A stretch of DNA of 64,000 bases from Craterostigma plantagineum (GCA_027422505.1 JAPQWV010000662.1:124001-188000), one strand, 5' to 3'; positions 45,520-57,335 are shown, counted from the stretch's first letter. The notes: generated by a model from the sequence alone, not told the origin. A program made the numbers and translations.

Positions 45520-46891
45520 TGGTCGACACGTGGTCTGCTAATATGATTTGCAAGTGCTACAAGTGATAATATAAAACGAATACCTAATTACCATCACCAA
45601 CGTGCAATAGGCAGTGGACCTATCGTTTGTAGTGCAGTAAAGTGAGTACACGAGTATCGAACACAAGGAATAAACTGAGTACTAGTAGTGACCTATCGAC
45701 TCGATATCTAGCCTAAATAAAATACGCAGATTGTTTTACGAATTAACCTAACAGATCGCTCCTAACTCAACTAGAGATTCAAAGAACACACCTAAACTGA
45801 TGTGAGAACTTTCAGATAATAGAGATATGCTCGGGATTCGAATCCCACTAGGTACTATAGGCTAAGACAATGAATTATCGCTCCTACATGATTCTGACTA
45901 GATCGCAGTAATTTCCTACCCGCTCACGAGTTTGTTGTCGCCCTAAATGCTCGCGGGGATCTAAAATTCAGTAATTACTAACAGCGAGGATCGGGTATTT
46001 GCTATCGCCCTATACTCGAGTCCTATCATCTATGAACGGCAGTTGTTTTGCTGTCGCCCTAAATGATTTTCCACATATTCAGTTTAACACATATTAAAGC
46101 GAAGAAATACTTTCATAGATAGATTAATTGCCAGGATACACGAGTCACGATAAATATGTGTCTTAATCACTAATCAACCTAGCATTCATCTACTCCCAAC
46201 AGAGGGAATTTAGCTACTCATAATCAACGGAAAAGCCACGAAAGAGATAGAGAACAAGGGCAGAGGATTCATAATCTTCCCATCTGATTGATCTGGGATG
46301 ATCTCGTGGAAGAGTCTTCGTTCTTCGTTCAATTCAGCGTGAATTTGGTGTTGATCTATCTCTTGCGCTCCGGGACGTAATTCTATGTTCTTGACGGCTC
46401 TTTTTTGTCTCTAGATCATTTGGGGTTGATACCTGGTCGGTTCCCCCTCTTTCTGGGTCGAATTTGGGCTTTTATAATGACTTTCGCAACTATCAAGGCC
46501 TGGGACATGTCCGTCACGGCCGCGACACTGTCGGGGCACAAAATGGAGCTCACTGCCGTGCGTCACGGCCTCGTGCAGAAGTGTCACGGCCGTGACACTT
46601 TCCAACCATGCGACACTTCGTATTTCTCTCAGATGGTGGGGGAAACGATGTCCGATTGAGCTGAAATATTAACCATAAGTAGATGACACGCCAGTCTTGA
46701 TACGGACCAAAGGGATTCTCAATCCGAGGTCTGGATTGGGACGTATGAATTTTTTAATGCTGCTGCTGCTTTGGGTCACGGCCTGGTGCAATCGGGGTCA
46801 CGGCCGTGACGTTCTTCAGCGTAGTATTCTGCCCCTTGTCACGGCTTCGTGCACATTGTGTCACGGCCGTGACACATACATGTTTCCGTCA
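45520..46891 (-). mobile_element. 3' LTR of an Athila-like element (right border uncertain)
   Basis: From TGGTCGACACGTGG rightwards, the first ~355 bp match the LTR at 63648-64000 almost base for base (ATAAAACGAATACCTAATTA, GGTGAGT-type variants). On the minus strand the LTR ends CACGTGTCGACCA. The right border is not certain: CA at 46890-46891 followed by TTTTTTCTCC would give a minus-strand polypurine tract, but no sister copy is available to confirm it. It is inserted in the RNase H of the gypsy element. Confidence 0.8.
46510..46880. repeat. Composite TCACGGCC / TCACGGCCGTGAC repeats
   Basis: Three paired units: TCACGGCCTCGTGCA then, ~7 bp on, TCACGGCCGTGAC, at 46563, 46788 and 46838, plus a single TCACGGCCGCGAC at 46516. 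The second member is a perfect palindrome; the first member keeps its left arm and replaces the right arm with (C/G)GTGCA. Confidence 0.8.
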
Positions 46892-47280
46892 TTTTTTCTC
46901 CGTTTTGCCTCGTTTTCGCTCCTTTTCGCCAGAATGATTTCGTTTAATTTGGGCTGATTAGACGTTTTTGTGAGACTTAGTGAATTTGAGCCCATTACTA
47001 TTTGCGATCGTAAAACTTACGCTTGAGAAACTATCTTTGTTTACTGTTTAAATTTTCGCTCGATAAAATCCGATCGAAAATTTACATTTGATTCCTGTTT
47101 AATTTTCGCTCGTCATTTTTGAGAGCGTAAATAAATACTTGGTCCCAAATCAATTTTCCCTCGAGAAACTGTGATTGAAAATTACCAAATTCACCCGAGT
47201 TTCTCGATAGTAAGTTTCCCTTGATTTTTCAGATTGATCCTAAATTTTAAAATTAAACCACAAAATTACTTCTTCTAAGT
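46892..47280. other. SIRE-leader-like stretch
   Basis: Contains GATCGTAAAACTTACG, CTCGATAAAATCCGATCG and CTCGAGAAACTGTGATTG, the block style of the SIRE leaders. There is no LTR or primer site next to it and its direction is unclear. It may be a deletion remnant joining the Athila LTR to the SIRE 3' region. Confidence 0.4.
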
Positions 47281-49329
47281 ATAAACGAAAGTGCAATTAA
47301 CTCCCTGTATTTTTTAAGAAATGACATCTGGCTCCATGATTGGTCTTCGATAGTTCTGCAATACTTAGAGCAAAATGTCAAGAATTTTTAGAGTTAATTA
47401 AGAATTAATTTTTCTAATAAGGCTCCCCCTGTATTGTTTTACCAATGTCTTGAGTCCACAGTCATGAAGATTTGTGAAGTCCTCCTTATTTAAGCGTTGT
47501 CCAAAGCGATTCAAAACGAAAATTTCTGCAACAGTTAAAGGGAGAACATAAAAAATATTTGGATCTCAAAACATGGAATCATTGTAGATGCCCCCCTTAA
47601 ATAGTGCACATGTATCGATTTATCACGTAATCAAGCGAATCAATACAAGTAACAATCATTATAACATGCAATTAATCACTCTAGTCTTAGTTACATGTTC
47701 CCCTAATTATGTAATAAAGATTTGTGCGAGGGTATGAGAAAAAAACATATATTCGCATTTTAATCAACAGTACCAATGCAAGTTAAATATGCATTCAAAA
47801 TGTGCGAAATATATATATATAATTTTTTTTAAATATCGTATATCTATATATATATGTATAATTTCATATGTATATTCATATTATTAATAGTATGGGGTCA
47901 GATTATTTTGCTTCAATCGATCGTCACGCCTAAGTTTTCGTATGACACTTAAAAGACACACTGTTGTCAATTCTAGTCATCAAACTAAAGTCCTAAGATC
48001 ATAGAGTGATCCATTTCGACAACTCTCACTAAGTTCACTCTAGCGCTCTTATTATTTTTTACTCGGGGATTTTGTATATATATCGCTCAAGTCAGCACAA
48101 GCAATTTTAAGTCAATTTTCCTATGATCAAGGCATAATTAATCATTTCACCTAAGCTAGAGATCATCGTTTGGAATCAAAGGGACTTTTAAGGGTTTAAT
48201 TTGGCTAGGACTTGGGGAGGAAGGAAATTTATACGAAAAGGTGAGCTTATCTTTATCGTCTTCCATTTCTACGTCCGTCTCCTTCTTTTCTTTCGAAAAA
48301 AAAGTTCATCTTTTCAATCCCATCCCTTATGTGATCCCTTTTATGCTCAAGCTGAGTTTCGCTTCTCCACGAGGCTCTAGGAGATTATCTTAGGCGAAGT
48401 TCTTCCTGTTGGTTCTTGGGCCGATACCGTGCTCCTCTTCTCTTAATCCCTAGAGAGGTTTCAGAGATTATCAATTTGGAAAAGTTCACGGTTATGGAAT
48501 TCGTACCCAAGGCTCTGCTCGTCTTCTCATTTCCCGATTTAGGACCTGATCATCGTTGGAGAAGTTCACTTCGAGGTGCTCCTCTTTCCAGTCGTTCTGA
48601 TGAGCGTACGAGATTATCAACGGAGAAGTTCACAGCAGGATCCATTCCTTCTTTTGGTAGTTTGAAAAGTAGGTTCCTTTGGTCTGTTTTGTGCGTTGAG
48701 CATTGCCTTCTTTAGTCATCTTCTCGTTTTCTTTTACTTTATCCCCCTACTTTTCTTGTTTGAACAACCATTTGACAAAATAGAATCAGTTGAAGGTTGT
48801 AATGGGTTTTGAATGAAGAAAAAGAAGTCGGTGAAGGTCCAAAGTGGATGACTAAGGGCTATGATATGGAAAAGGATTGGAAAAAGGCCGAGTAAGGAAT
48901 TGCTTAAATGCCCCAAATCATTTTCCTGACGATCTAAAGAAGGGCGATAATGAAGCCGAGTATCACTAGAAAAGACATTTAATTGACGTGTGACTTCACT
49001 CGAGAGATAGATCCAAGGAGAGAAAATTGAAGGGCTGGAGTCCTCACATGTGAAAGGCGACTTTGTGTCTAGTGGAGCAAACATAAGACCTTTAGACACA
49101 AGAATGTGACTTAGACTGACAGAATTAAGCAGTTGAATCAGTCATACATCGGCAAAAGTTCTGCGTGACTTAGACCGAAGCATCCTAAAGGATTTCATCA
49201 TTCCCCTCTATTGTATATATATGTATAGTTTTTTTATTATCACGAAAGATAAGAGAAGTGAGCATGGAAAACACATAGCATAGAGCATGTGATAGCAAAG
49301 AAATCAGGTAATGCACATATCACGGGAGA
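47281..49329 (-). other. 3' untranslated region of the minus-strand SIRE, no LTR found
   Basis: About 2 kb without a recognisable gene. C-rich blocks at 47299, 47424 (CTCCCCCTGTATTG) and 47590 (CCCCCCTTAAATAG) read as polypurine tracts on the minus strand, as in SIRE 3' regions. An AT microsatellite lies at ~47805-47880. Short repeats of GAGATTATC...GAAGTTCAC occur at 48380-48635. The expected SIRE 3' LTR and any Athila pol are absent, implying a deletion. Confidence 0.5.
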
Positions 49330-49853
49330 TTCAACATGCCTAATTTTCAGACAAGGAATTGGAATCGTTTTTCATCCAATGCCTTGGTGAAAATGTCGGC
49401 TAGTTGATATTCCGTGTTCACAAAGTACATGTCAATGGTGCCTTTTTCTACATGATCTTTGATAAAGTGATATTTAATATCTATGTGTTTCGTGCGTGAA
49501 TGGTGAACAGGATTGCACGTAATCGCAATGGCACTTTGACTATCACTATATATAGGTACATTATTTAAATAGTACCCATAGTCGCGAAGCTGAGTCCGCA
49601 TCCATAGCATCTGGGAGCAACAGCTAGCGGCTGCGATGTATTTAGCTTCAGCCGTCGAAGTTGAGATGCAACTTTGCTTTTTGGATGACCTGCAAACTAG
49701 CTTTTCGCCTTGAAATTGAGCGCCATCGGAGGTTCCTGTCCATTCAGCAACCTGCATAAGCAGCGTCAGTATAGCCGATAAGTTTGAAATTCGTACCTTT
49801 AGGATACCATAGTCCTAAGGTATCTGTGCCCTTAAGATAGCGAAGAATGCGCT
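49330..49853 (-). pseudogene. pol: SIRE RNase H
   Basis: RNase H removes RNA from the RNA/DNA hybrid. Minus-strand reading: [14 protein letters not shown] links from RT, then YTDAAYAGC where the family has Asp-Ala-Asp, so one acidic residue is lost. A TGA follows at ~49747. The later part is intact: VCRSSKKQSCISTSTAEAKY (AEAEY expected), CCSQMLWMRTQLRDYGY, YSDSQSAIAITCNPVHHSRT, KHIDIKYHFIKDHVEKGTI and ADIFTKALDEKRFQFL, ending near 49330 with the GMLNLP-type tail usual in SIRE. Confidence 0.88.
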
Positions 49854-50824
49854 TCACCGCGAGCATGTGGATTCTTTGGGATCGGCTTGGAAGCGGGCAC
49901 AAAGACAAGTGGCAAACATGATGTCCGGCCAGCTCGAAGTCAGATAGAGAAGGGATCCAATTATGCTGCGGTAGAGTGTGATGTCGACCGATTTTCCTGT
50001 GGGATCGGCATCCAACTTGCAGCTTGTTGACATGTGAGTGCTGAGAGGCTTGCTCTGATCTTGATGGAACTTTTTCAGAATGTCCTTAATATACTTTGTT
50101 TGACTGATAAATATTCCATCATTGAGCTTCCTGACTTGAAGTCCTAGGAAGAATTGCATCTCTCTCATGTGGCTCATTTCGAATTTACTCTTCGTGAGAT
50201 CTCCAAACTTCTTGCAAAGCCGTGGATTTGTTGAACCGAAAATGATTTCGTCGACGTAAACTTGAACGACCATCAGATCCTTGTCGTTCCATTTGATGAA
50301 GAGGGTCGTATCGATTGTTCCTCGAATAAATCCAGACATTACGAGGAAGTCGCTCAAGACATCATACCAAGCATGTGGGGCTTGTTTCAGTCCGTAGAGA
50401 GCTTTATCCAATCGATAGACGTGATTGGGATGTTCTTGATCAATGAAGCCATCTGGCTGAGCGACAAAGACTTCTTCTTTAAGTACGCCGTTGAGAAAGG
50501 CAGTTTTAACGTTCATTTGATAGACCTCGAAGTCTTTATGAGTCGCATAAGCCAATAAGAGACGAATGGCTTCAATTCTGGCAACAGGAGCATACGTTTC
50601 GTCGTAGTCAATGCCTTCCTGTTGGTTGTATCCCTTGGCAACTAATCGTGCCTTGTTCTGGATCACTTCACCATCCTCATTCTTCTTGTTCTTAAATACC
50701 CATTTTGTCCCGATGATAGTTTTCCCATGCGGACGGGGTACTAATTTCCACACTTGAAGATGTTCGAATTGGTTGATTTCCTCTTGCATTGCAATTATCC
50801 ATTCCGGGTCTCGTAGTGCATCTG
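49854..50824 (-). pseudogene. pol: SIRE reverse transcriptase
   Basis: Copia RT with nearly all blocks in one 311-codon frame (49854-50789): [89 protein letters not shown] (first catalytic Asp expected in M-D-V, here Asn), [17 protein letters not shown], and [13 protein letters not shown] in place of YVDDIIFGS. It continues with FFLGLQVRK and [12 protein letters not shown]. The Asp-to-Asn and second Asp-to-Glu changes hit catalytic positions, so the enzyme should be dead despite the long open frame. The wording of the blocks places it in the SIRE lineage. Confidence 0.9.
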
Positions 50825-51657
50825 CTATTTTAGTAGGCTCGTTTGCCTTAAGAAGCAGCTAAAAAGTCCGTGTTGATGTCGTGTCCTTACTCCGCTCGAA
50901 GGATCGGCAATTATCTGATCAACCAGGTGAGATCTAGTCCACTTGCGCTCATTTGGCAAAGCTGAAGATGAAGCATCAACCATTTGTGGGTCTAGATTTC
51001 CAATGATCTCCGATTGTTCATTTGTGTAAGGAAGTTCCATATCTGCAATGGGAGGGAGCGTCTCTGATGATTCTTCCTCAACACCCACGGTAGGTTCTTC
51101 AATGTGCTGTGGAAAATCTGAATCGGATGAGGTAGGGACTGTTGAAGAACTTGGTACATAGGCCTCGTCGGGTATAGTATTGACGGTGAGAGGCTCAAAG
51201 AGGGAATCCAAGTCTTCTAACACAAGTCTTAGCGCTTCGTCTGGCGTTGATTGCTGAGTTGTTGCCATCTTGTGTTGGTTTTGTGCCAACACACTTGTGA
51301 ATACGGGTTCTGAGATGTCTTCAGAAGCCGACGGGTTAAGCACGGGTCCTGAACTTGTTTGTTCAGAAGCCATCTCGTTCACTTCGTGAAAAGTGACATT
51401 ATAGCTTTCCTTAATCGTGCAGTTGGACTTGATGTATACTCGGTACGCTTTTGACGTTGAAGAATACCCGACGAAAGTTGCTTCGAATGCTTTAAGGTCG
51501 AACTTTGCACGTTGCTCTCTGTCGTTCGCCACAAAGCACTTGCACCCGAAGACTTTGAAGATTGAGATGTTGGGTACTCTCTTATTGACAATCTCGTACG
51601 GAGTCTTGTTGAATAGTTTAAGGTCGGAGTGGATCACCATTGTACGAGCGGCTTCCA
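50825..51657 (-). pseudogene. pol: SIRE integrase C-terminal part and linker to RT
   Basis: Reads MEAARTMVIHSDL then KLFNKTPYEIVNKRVPNI; about 20 residues normally found between these (the WAEAV...AC-Y segment) are missing, an in-frame deletion. FKVFGCKCFVANDREQRAKF, FVGYSSTSKAYRVY and KESYNVTFHEV complete the C-terminal region. A variable Ser/Glu-rich linker follows (50990-51380), then WTRSHLVDQIIADPSSGVRT just before RT, where a frameshift occurs. Confidence 0.87.
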
Positions 51658-52242
51658 CTAGGGTCTGTTTTTCCTTTCAACGACCACATTTTGTTGAGGT
51701 GTTTTTGCGGCTGAGAATTGTTGACTAATTCCAAGTTTATGATAAAATGCACTGAGATATTTATTCTTGAAGTAAGTGCCGTTGTCTGTTCGAATAACTT
51801 GAATAGTCTGTTGCAGCAGATTCTGAGTAGTGTTCACAAAGTTGATAATCAAGTCCCCTGTCTCATCTTTGGTTCGGAGGAACTTTTTCCAAGTATAGCG
51901 AGAGAAGTCATCGACGATAACTAGCACGTACTTGCGTCCATTGATACTCTGTGTCTGCATTGGCCCACAGAGGTCCATGTTGATTAGTCCAATGGGCGAG
52001 AGGTAGATGCAATTTGCTTGAGATGATGAGACGCTCGCTTCATTTTTCCTAATTGACATGCCGAACATTGATGCTCCTTTTGTAGTAGTATAGTTGGAAG
52101 ACCGTGAACCAACTTTTAGAAAGGCGTTGGAGAGCTTTCATATTCTGATGAGACATTCGTTGATGCCATAAGCTGTTCCTCTGTACGACAGTCTGAGAAA
52201 TGGGGCATACAGCAGTCGAGGGCCGCACGGACGTCAGGTTGA
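51658..52242 (-). pseudogene. pol: SIRE pre-integrase zinc site and integrase core
   Basis: RNSLWHQRMSHQNMKALQRL carries the His part of the zinc-binding region; a frame change follows near 52060. The core has INMDLCGPMQTQSINGRKYV (catalytic Asp), VDDFSRYTWKKFLRTKDE, VIRTDNGTYFKNK (second Asp) and TPQQNVVVERKNR (Glu). All three catalytic residues are present; Gly before VVERKN is Val. The segment starts at 52242, where a solo LTR separates it from the protease at 54675. Confidence 0.9.
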
Positions 52243-52899
52243 TGTAATACCCGTAAATTTTAATACGGGATTTTGATGTGATCAATTATGTAAGTGGTGA
52301 GTTAAGAATATTAGTATGGAAATTAAATTCTTGAATCGAATATATAAATTAGTGAATTAAAGAATATTAGTATGTAATTATGTTAGAATAAATTTAAATT
52401 GAGTTAGAATTAGTTGGGTCATATTTTGAACCAAAGCCCAATTTATAGAAATATAGTAGGTGATAAGATTTCTTAATGTTCAAGTAAAAAAACTCGTTTA
52501 GCACCTTGTCCCATCGTTTAGAATTCCAAAGAATGAATACTTATCCAAAATATATGTTATAACAAAGAGGATGGTTAGAAGAAAAGAAAACCCTCATTTC
52601 CCCATACACAAACATCGTAGCACAAGGTATTCTAAGCAAGAATAAGAAAATTTCGCCAGACTTAAGGAGCTGGATTTCGAAAAAAAAAGGTATCACTTAA
52701 TGTATTTAGTGCAATTTATCTATGTTTGATGTCGATACATGAGGTTATATAATTATATAATAATCCTAACGAGTTTTAAGAGTTGATATGATTAAATAAT
52801 TCTGGAATTTCGAGCTCAGCATTACGGTTTATGAAGATTATATGTAAGTATACAATTACATGGTTATTTACATGGTTATTGGATGATTATAGGTGATTT

Positions 52900-53460
52900 T
52901 CCATGGAACAATGGAAAGAAATGTCGACTGAACAATAGAAATGTCGAGCTGAACAATGGAAATGTCGAGAGGAACAATGGAAAGAATTTGACATGTGAAA
53001 TAAGGAAAATCTCGAGATGCATAAGTTAATTAGAACAAAAGTAAAGTTTCGACATTTTACTAGGTCTCGACATCTTCTATCTCATTCGACATTTTTCCAT
53101 GTTGTTTTGACTAACCAAATCTCGACATTTATATTGGTAAGATTTCGATAAGGTCTTGATAGCTATAAGATGTCGACAAGTGATAAGAATGATCTCGACA
53201 TTAGTATAAATCTCGACATTAGATATGCTTAGATAGATCTCGATATTTTCATTTTCAAACAAAGATCTCGATATCATAATAAAAGTCGAATGGATGAGCT
53301 CGACATTTGTATAATTCGACATCTTTATATATATCTCGACATTTACAGTTAGAGGGTCTCGACATTTTACAAGCCTTCGACATTTCCAATGACTAGATTT
53401 CGATATTTACCTTTCTTGATAAGTAAAAGTTTCGACACTTAATAAATTTCGGTATTTTAG
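52900..53460. repeat. Field of TCTCGACATTT motifs
   Basis: Over twenty copies of TCTCGACATTT, TTTCGACATTT, TCTCGATATT and GTCGAGNTGAACAATGGAAA-like units within 560 bp, in plus and minus sense. It occupies the first half of the solo LTR, as the motif fields of the other gypsy LTRs do. Confidence 0.8.
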
Positions 53461-54052
53461 GATTTTACTATTTCAAGGGTTTTCAATATTTTAGGGTTTA
53501 TTTATTTTAGGAATATCATTATTTTTAAGTTTTCATAAATTTTAGGGTTGTCTATAATTAGAGTTTGGGAACTTAAAAACTTATACAGTTTAGCAAATAT
53601 ACTGATATAATAATATTTATTTATTCAGAGAATCGACTTATAGGGATTCCATCAGACCCCTCATTTAGCGATATCGGGAGGACAGGTAGGTGGATTATCC
53701 ATCTACAATACGTAAACACAAATTATGTGTTTTCATGTGATTATGTGATTTACGTGACTTATGTGCTTTACCTATTTTACGTACGGTTTATATAAATCAT
53801 GTTTATATGAAATTCATATATATGCATATCACGCGCATATCACGTTAGGGCGAGAGACGGTTGTACCGTAGTGAGACGGTAGTGATATTAGATATCGACG
53901 TACGGGGTAGAATGAGATGTTTGTGACTGATGACTCTTAGAGGAGTCGAGGTTGGGCTCACTGGGCACCTGGCGGAGACAGGCGTGATCGATCTTTCTAC
54001 TCGGGCGTGACCGTCCCGAGGTGCATACCGTCGAGATATTGATTTGACCTGA

Positions 54053-54184
54053 TAGGAGGCCATTGGCGTGATCGTCCAGTGCACTATCAGTGTATACTTT
54101 TGGTGCGGAGCGACCCGGTAGGAGGCCATTGGCGTGATCGTCCAGTGCACTACCAGGGTAGGCTGCCGCGAGACTTGGGGGTGG
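54053..54184 (+). repeat. 66-bp tandem duplication
   Basis: TAGGAGGCCATTGGCGTGAT followed by CGTCCAGTGCACTA occurs at 54053 and again at 54119 with few changes, upstream of the R-region block. Confidence 0.8.
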
Positions 54185-54674
54185 CCTCCCAGTAGTCTTT
54201 GCGCGCGAGGGTGTCGAGCCTAACCTAGGACCCTGTGTTGTGTGAAATAGGAATGTGGGAAAAGAAAGAGTGTGCATTATATTATGTTGTGAGATATCGG
54301 GATTGAGGTTGAGTGCACACTTGCATACAAGCATTTTATTCACCTATTGGGCAAATTGCTCAGTGTTTAAGTGTTGTAGGTACTGAGTCCGACGCTGATA
54401 CGCGTCGTGACTGAGGCGGCTGGTGGCGGTGCTCCACGGACTTTTGAGGGCGGTGCGGTACATGGATGAAGACCTGTGGAGCGGCGTTAGCGCTTTTTGG
54501 TTCTTTTGATATTTTGGGGCTTCGGCCCGTGTACAGAGATAACGATGTAGACGGATTTTTATATTAGTGTATATTATTTTAGGAAAAAGTTTTAATTGGA
54601 CGGGCCTTCCACGGCTTACGTTGCGGAAATCCGCCACTAATCCTAATTAGAAAAGTAGGGTCGCCACAGGTTGA

Positions 54675-55020
54675 TCGTGTAAAGATTCGATTTCCGAAGT
54701 CCGTAGAGGAGTTCCGTGTCCTGACTATCCAAAATTCTGCACCGGTCAGCATGAAAGACCACTTGAAATCCTTTATCACAGAATTGGCCTATGCTGAACA
54801 AGTTATGGCGGAGGCCTTCGACATAAGAGACATCTTTTATCGTCAGATTTTCCAAAATAATATCCCCACATCCATGAATGGGAGCTGAATCATTGTTTTC
54901 GAATCTGACTTTGCCGTTTGGTCGGTCTTTGTAGCTGCTCAGCAGCTCTTGACTTCCAGTCATGTGTGTGGGGCAACCTGAGTCGAGATACCACACATGA
55001 TGGATCTGCAAAAACACGTT
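54675..55020 (-). pseudogene. pol: SIRE protease
   Basis: Minus strand: HHVWYLDSGCPTHMTGSQEL has the Asp-Ser-Gly active site of copia proteases (~54980). It goes on with GDIILENLTIKDVSYVEGL, RHNLFSIGQFCDKGFQVVF and ELLYGLRKSNLYTINL, which joins the integrase region at 52242 once the solo LTR is removed. This segment is in one frame without stops, unlike the plus-strand copy at 25465 with Asp-Leu-Gly. Confidence 0.9.
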
Positions 55021-56340
55021 AGAGAGCCTTAGGTGCCCACTTAAGCATGGGTCCTCTCAGATTAGCAGATATAGTTTTAGGTTGATATAATTCCTAAATA
55101 TTTACTTGAGGGAGTTTTAATAACCCATTTCACTTTTGGAGAATTGGTTTTGGGTTTTGCCTCTTTAGGTGACTTGGCCTTTTCGGCTTTTGTCGTCCTA
55201 GGGGAAGATTTAGGAACCCATTTGGGTTGAACCTTGCAGGAAAGGTTAATTTCAGCAAGTAGAAATGCTTTGGTAGGCTTGACCGAGGAAAATATCTTTT
55301 CTTTGATAATCTCCTAAGGTGCTTTGGGGACTCAATCTTTACGGGATACCTTAGGTGAGAACAGGCATGTACAGCGCCATAAGCTTTCTTTATGGCTGGA
55401 TCTTGTTACCTACGGGTCTTCCTTGTGGCATTTGTTTCAGAATGATTATTTGTAGCTTTAAATGTAGAGCCATTTTCGAAATTAGTACTTCTAAGAATGG
55501 TAGGTAGGCTGTAGAGTACATGTAGAAGCAATTATTTGAAACGAGGAAATGGCTCTTTTATTTTTACGAGTGTCATTTATTTGTACAGAAGGAGTAACAT
55601 TCTTAGGCATACTCAAATCTACTAGCTCTTCTTAAGACTAGACACTCTCGCCTTCGATTCTAGTGCTTTCCCTATGCTGCCTGTAGACGTGTGTAAAATA
55701 GATTTAGTCTTAGCACTTTTAACAGAATTATTAATGCACTTTTGATCTTTCGAAGGTGATTTTTCGATTTTCACGCTTTTCATAATAGCATGAGAGGTAG
55801 TTTGGGAGAATGAGGAAGCCTTGAGATTTTCCGTCTCTTTTAAGAACTTTTTCATTTCAGCTTCGAAATTCTCTCTTTCTTTTTCTAGTTTTGCTTGTTA
55901 TTCGTCTATTTATTTTATTATAGAAGGTTTGTAGAGAGAATGTTTATAATGAACATCTTTGGATTCCTCGTGGACTGTTTGAGGGTCAGGAAGTTGAAGT
56001 AAGTCAGAGACAGGTGATAATGATGGTTTCATATTTCTGTCTCTTTCATTTAGTGTTGTGTAGTCAAGGGGGATATCAGGCCCGTGTGAGGCTTTTCTCA
56101 TGGATGAATCGAAAGTATTTTGGTACGTCGATTCAGTAAAATCTCTAAGAGAGGTTACTCCTAAACCCATGTGCTTAATATCATATATTTCTTTCTTCCG
56201 TAGAACACGTGGGTTAGTGAAACCTAAGCCTTCTTTTGGATTATAGAAATCTACATCCTTGGGCTGATTTAGGAATATCGTCTGTTTGGATTGTCCCCTA
56301 CGCGTAACTATATCATCTAATTTCTTAATTTTTGCAAATA
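55021..56340 (-). pseudogene. gag: SIRE gag C-terminal region
   Basis: Reads from 56340 leftwards: IKKLDDIV, QTIFLNQPKDVDFYNP and GLGFTNPRVLRKKEIYD (56330-56180), the anchor also seen at 14232 in the plus-strand SIRE. Then comes KHMGLGVTSLRDFTES and PLDYTTLNERDRNMKPS (55910-56170), a Lys/Ser-rich stretch (55622-55855), and a degenerate Lys/Pro linker up to the protease. Stops and frameshifts are frequent. It joins the coiled-coil part at 59701 across the solo LTR. Confidence 0.78.
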
Positions 56341-57140
56341 GTTTCTGTCAGGACCCGTCGTCCCGCCCTCGTATTCCGTTCTAAATCTAAGTGTTAATGC
56401 TTTGTTATCGTGCGAGTACGTAAAAATGCGAATAAAATTTTTCATTTTAAACGTGCATGCGGAAGTCTTATATACATGTCAAAAGAATATTCGTAATTCG
56501 TTCTACAAATCATCGAAATTGTGTCTACGCAAAATACAAGTGTGTGTGTGTGCAGCCAAAAGCTCCCTATGCGCCCGGCCTTCACAGGTCGTCATCCATA
56601 CACACACCTCAAAAGCGGTCGGATTGCGTCAAAAGATCGGCCTCGCAAAAAAGTCTGATCACGTACCGTGATCGTCAGTACCTACAACACGTAACATAAA
56701 CAATGAGCCACCGAGGCTCAGTAAGCAGAAATTATGCATGAAGTGTCCTAAGGATCGACAATCCACGCCGTCGTTTTCTAACGCTCGTACTCTTTTTCCT
56801 CATTCTCGTACTCTTTTCGCTCTTACTCTTTTTCTTATACTCTTATTTCATACGGGCCCTCGGCTTTCAATTCCCACTATGCACCCTATCATAGAGATCT
56901 CAAGTGTGGAGGTTCTCACACTAGAAGGTCACCTTCCGGAATCTTCCCTTACTCAGTGTGGCCTCCACGCGGGTACTTCGCACTGGTAGCCAACGCCGAA
57001 GCCACCAACCTCGGAGGTCACCCGAAGGCATCTTCCCTCCGGGTAGTGTTTTACACGCTAGTAGGTCACCCGAGGGAATCTTCCCTTACTCAGCGTGTGC
57101 CCCGGGCCGCGTCCTCCAGGTTGTACTTCCCGCATACGAG

Positions 57141-57335
57141 GTATTCCCCCAGCCTCTTATTCAGGGCTTATAGTACGGGGTATTCCCTCAGCCTCTTATT
57201 CAGGCCTTATAATACGGGGTATTTTCCCAGCCTCTTATTCAGGCCTTATCGTACGGGGTATTTTCCCAGCCTCTTATTCAGGCCTTATCGTACGGGGTAT
57301 GTCCCCAGCCTCTTATTCAGGCCTTATAGCTTCAT
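57141..57335 (-). repeat. 39-bp tandem array, five copies
   Basis: GTATTCCCCCAGCCTCTTAT followed by TCAGGCCTTATAGTACGGG recurs at 57141, 57180, 57219, 57258 and 57297 with exact 39-bp spacing and few changes. On the minus strand it lies upstream of the R-region block, i.e. in U3. Confidence 0.9.

Larger units (their letters stand above)
52243..54668 (+). mobile_element. Solo gypsy LTR, Tekay-like (2.43 kb)
   Basis: TGTAATACCCGTAAATT...AAGTAGGGTCGCCACA, flanked by GGTTGA at 52237-52242 and 54669-54674 (one base longer than the usual 5-bp duplication; the exact end base is ambiguous). The interrupted SIRE reads across it (NLYTINL to TSVRPST). It is a relative of 40125-42581. Landmarks are ACAGGTAGGT (53682), a 66-bp direct duplication (54053, 54119) and the GACCTGTG block (54441-54484). 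Confidence 0.93.

Noticed and set aside
48416..48715. Plus-strand 99-codon frame
   Set aside because: No recognisable domain; lies in the repeated GAGATTATC/GAAGTTCAC stretch of the SIRE 3' region and its direction opposes the element.
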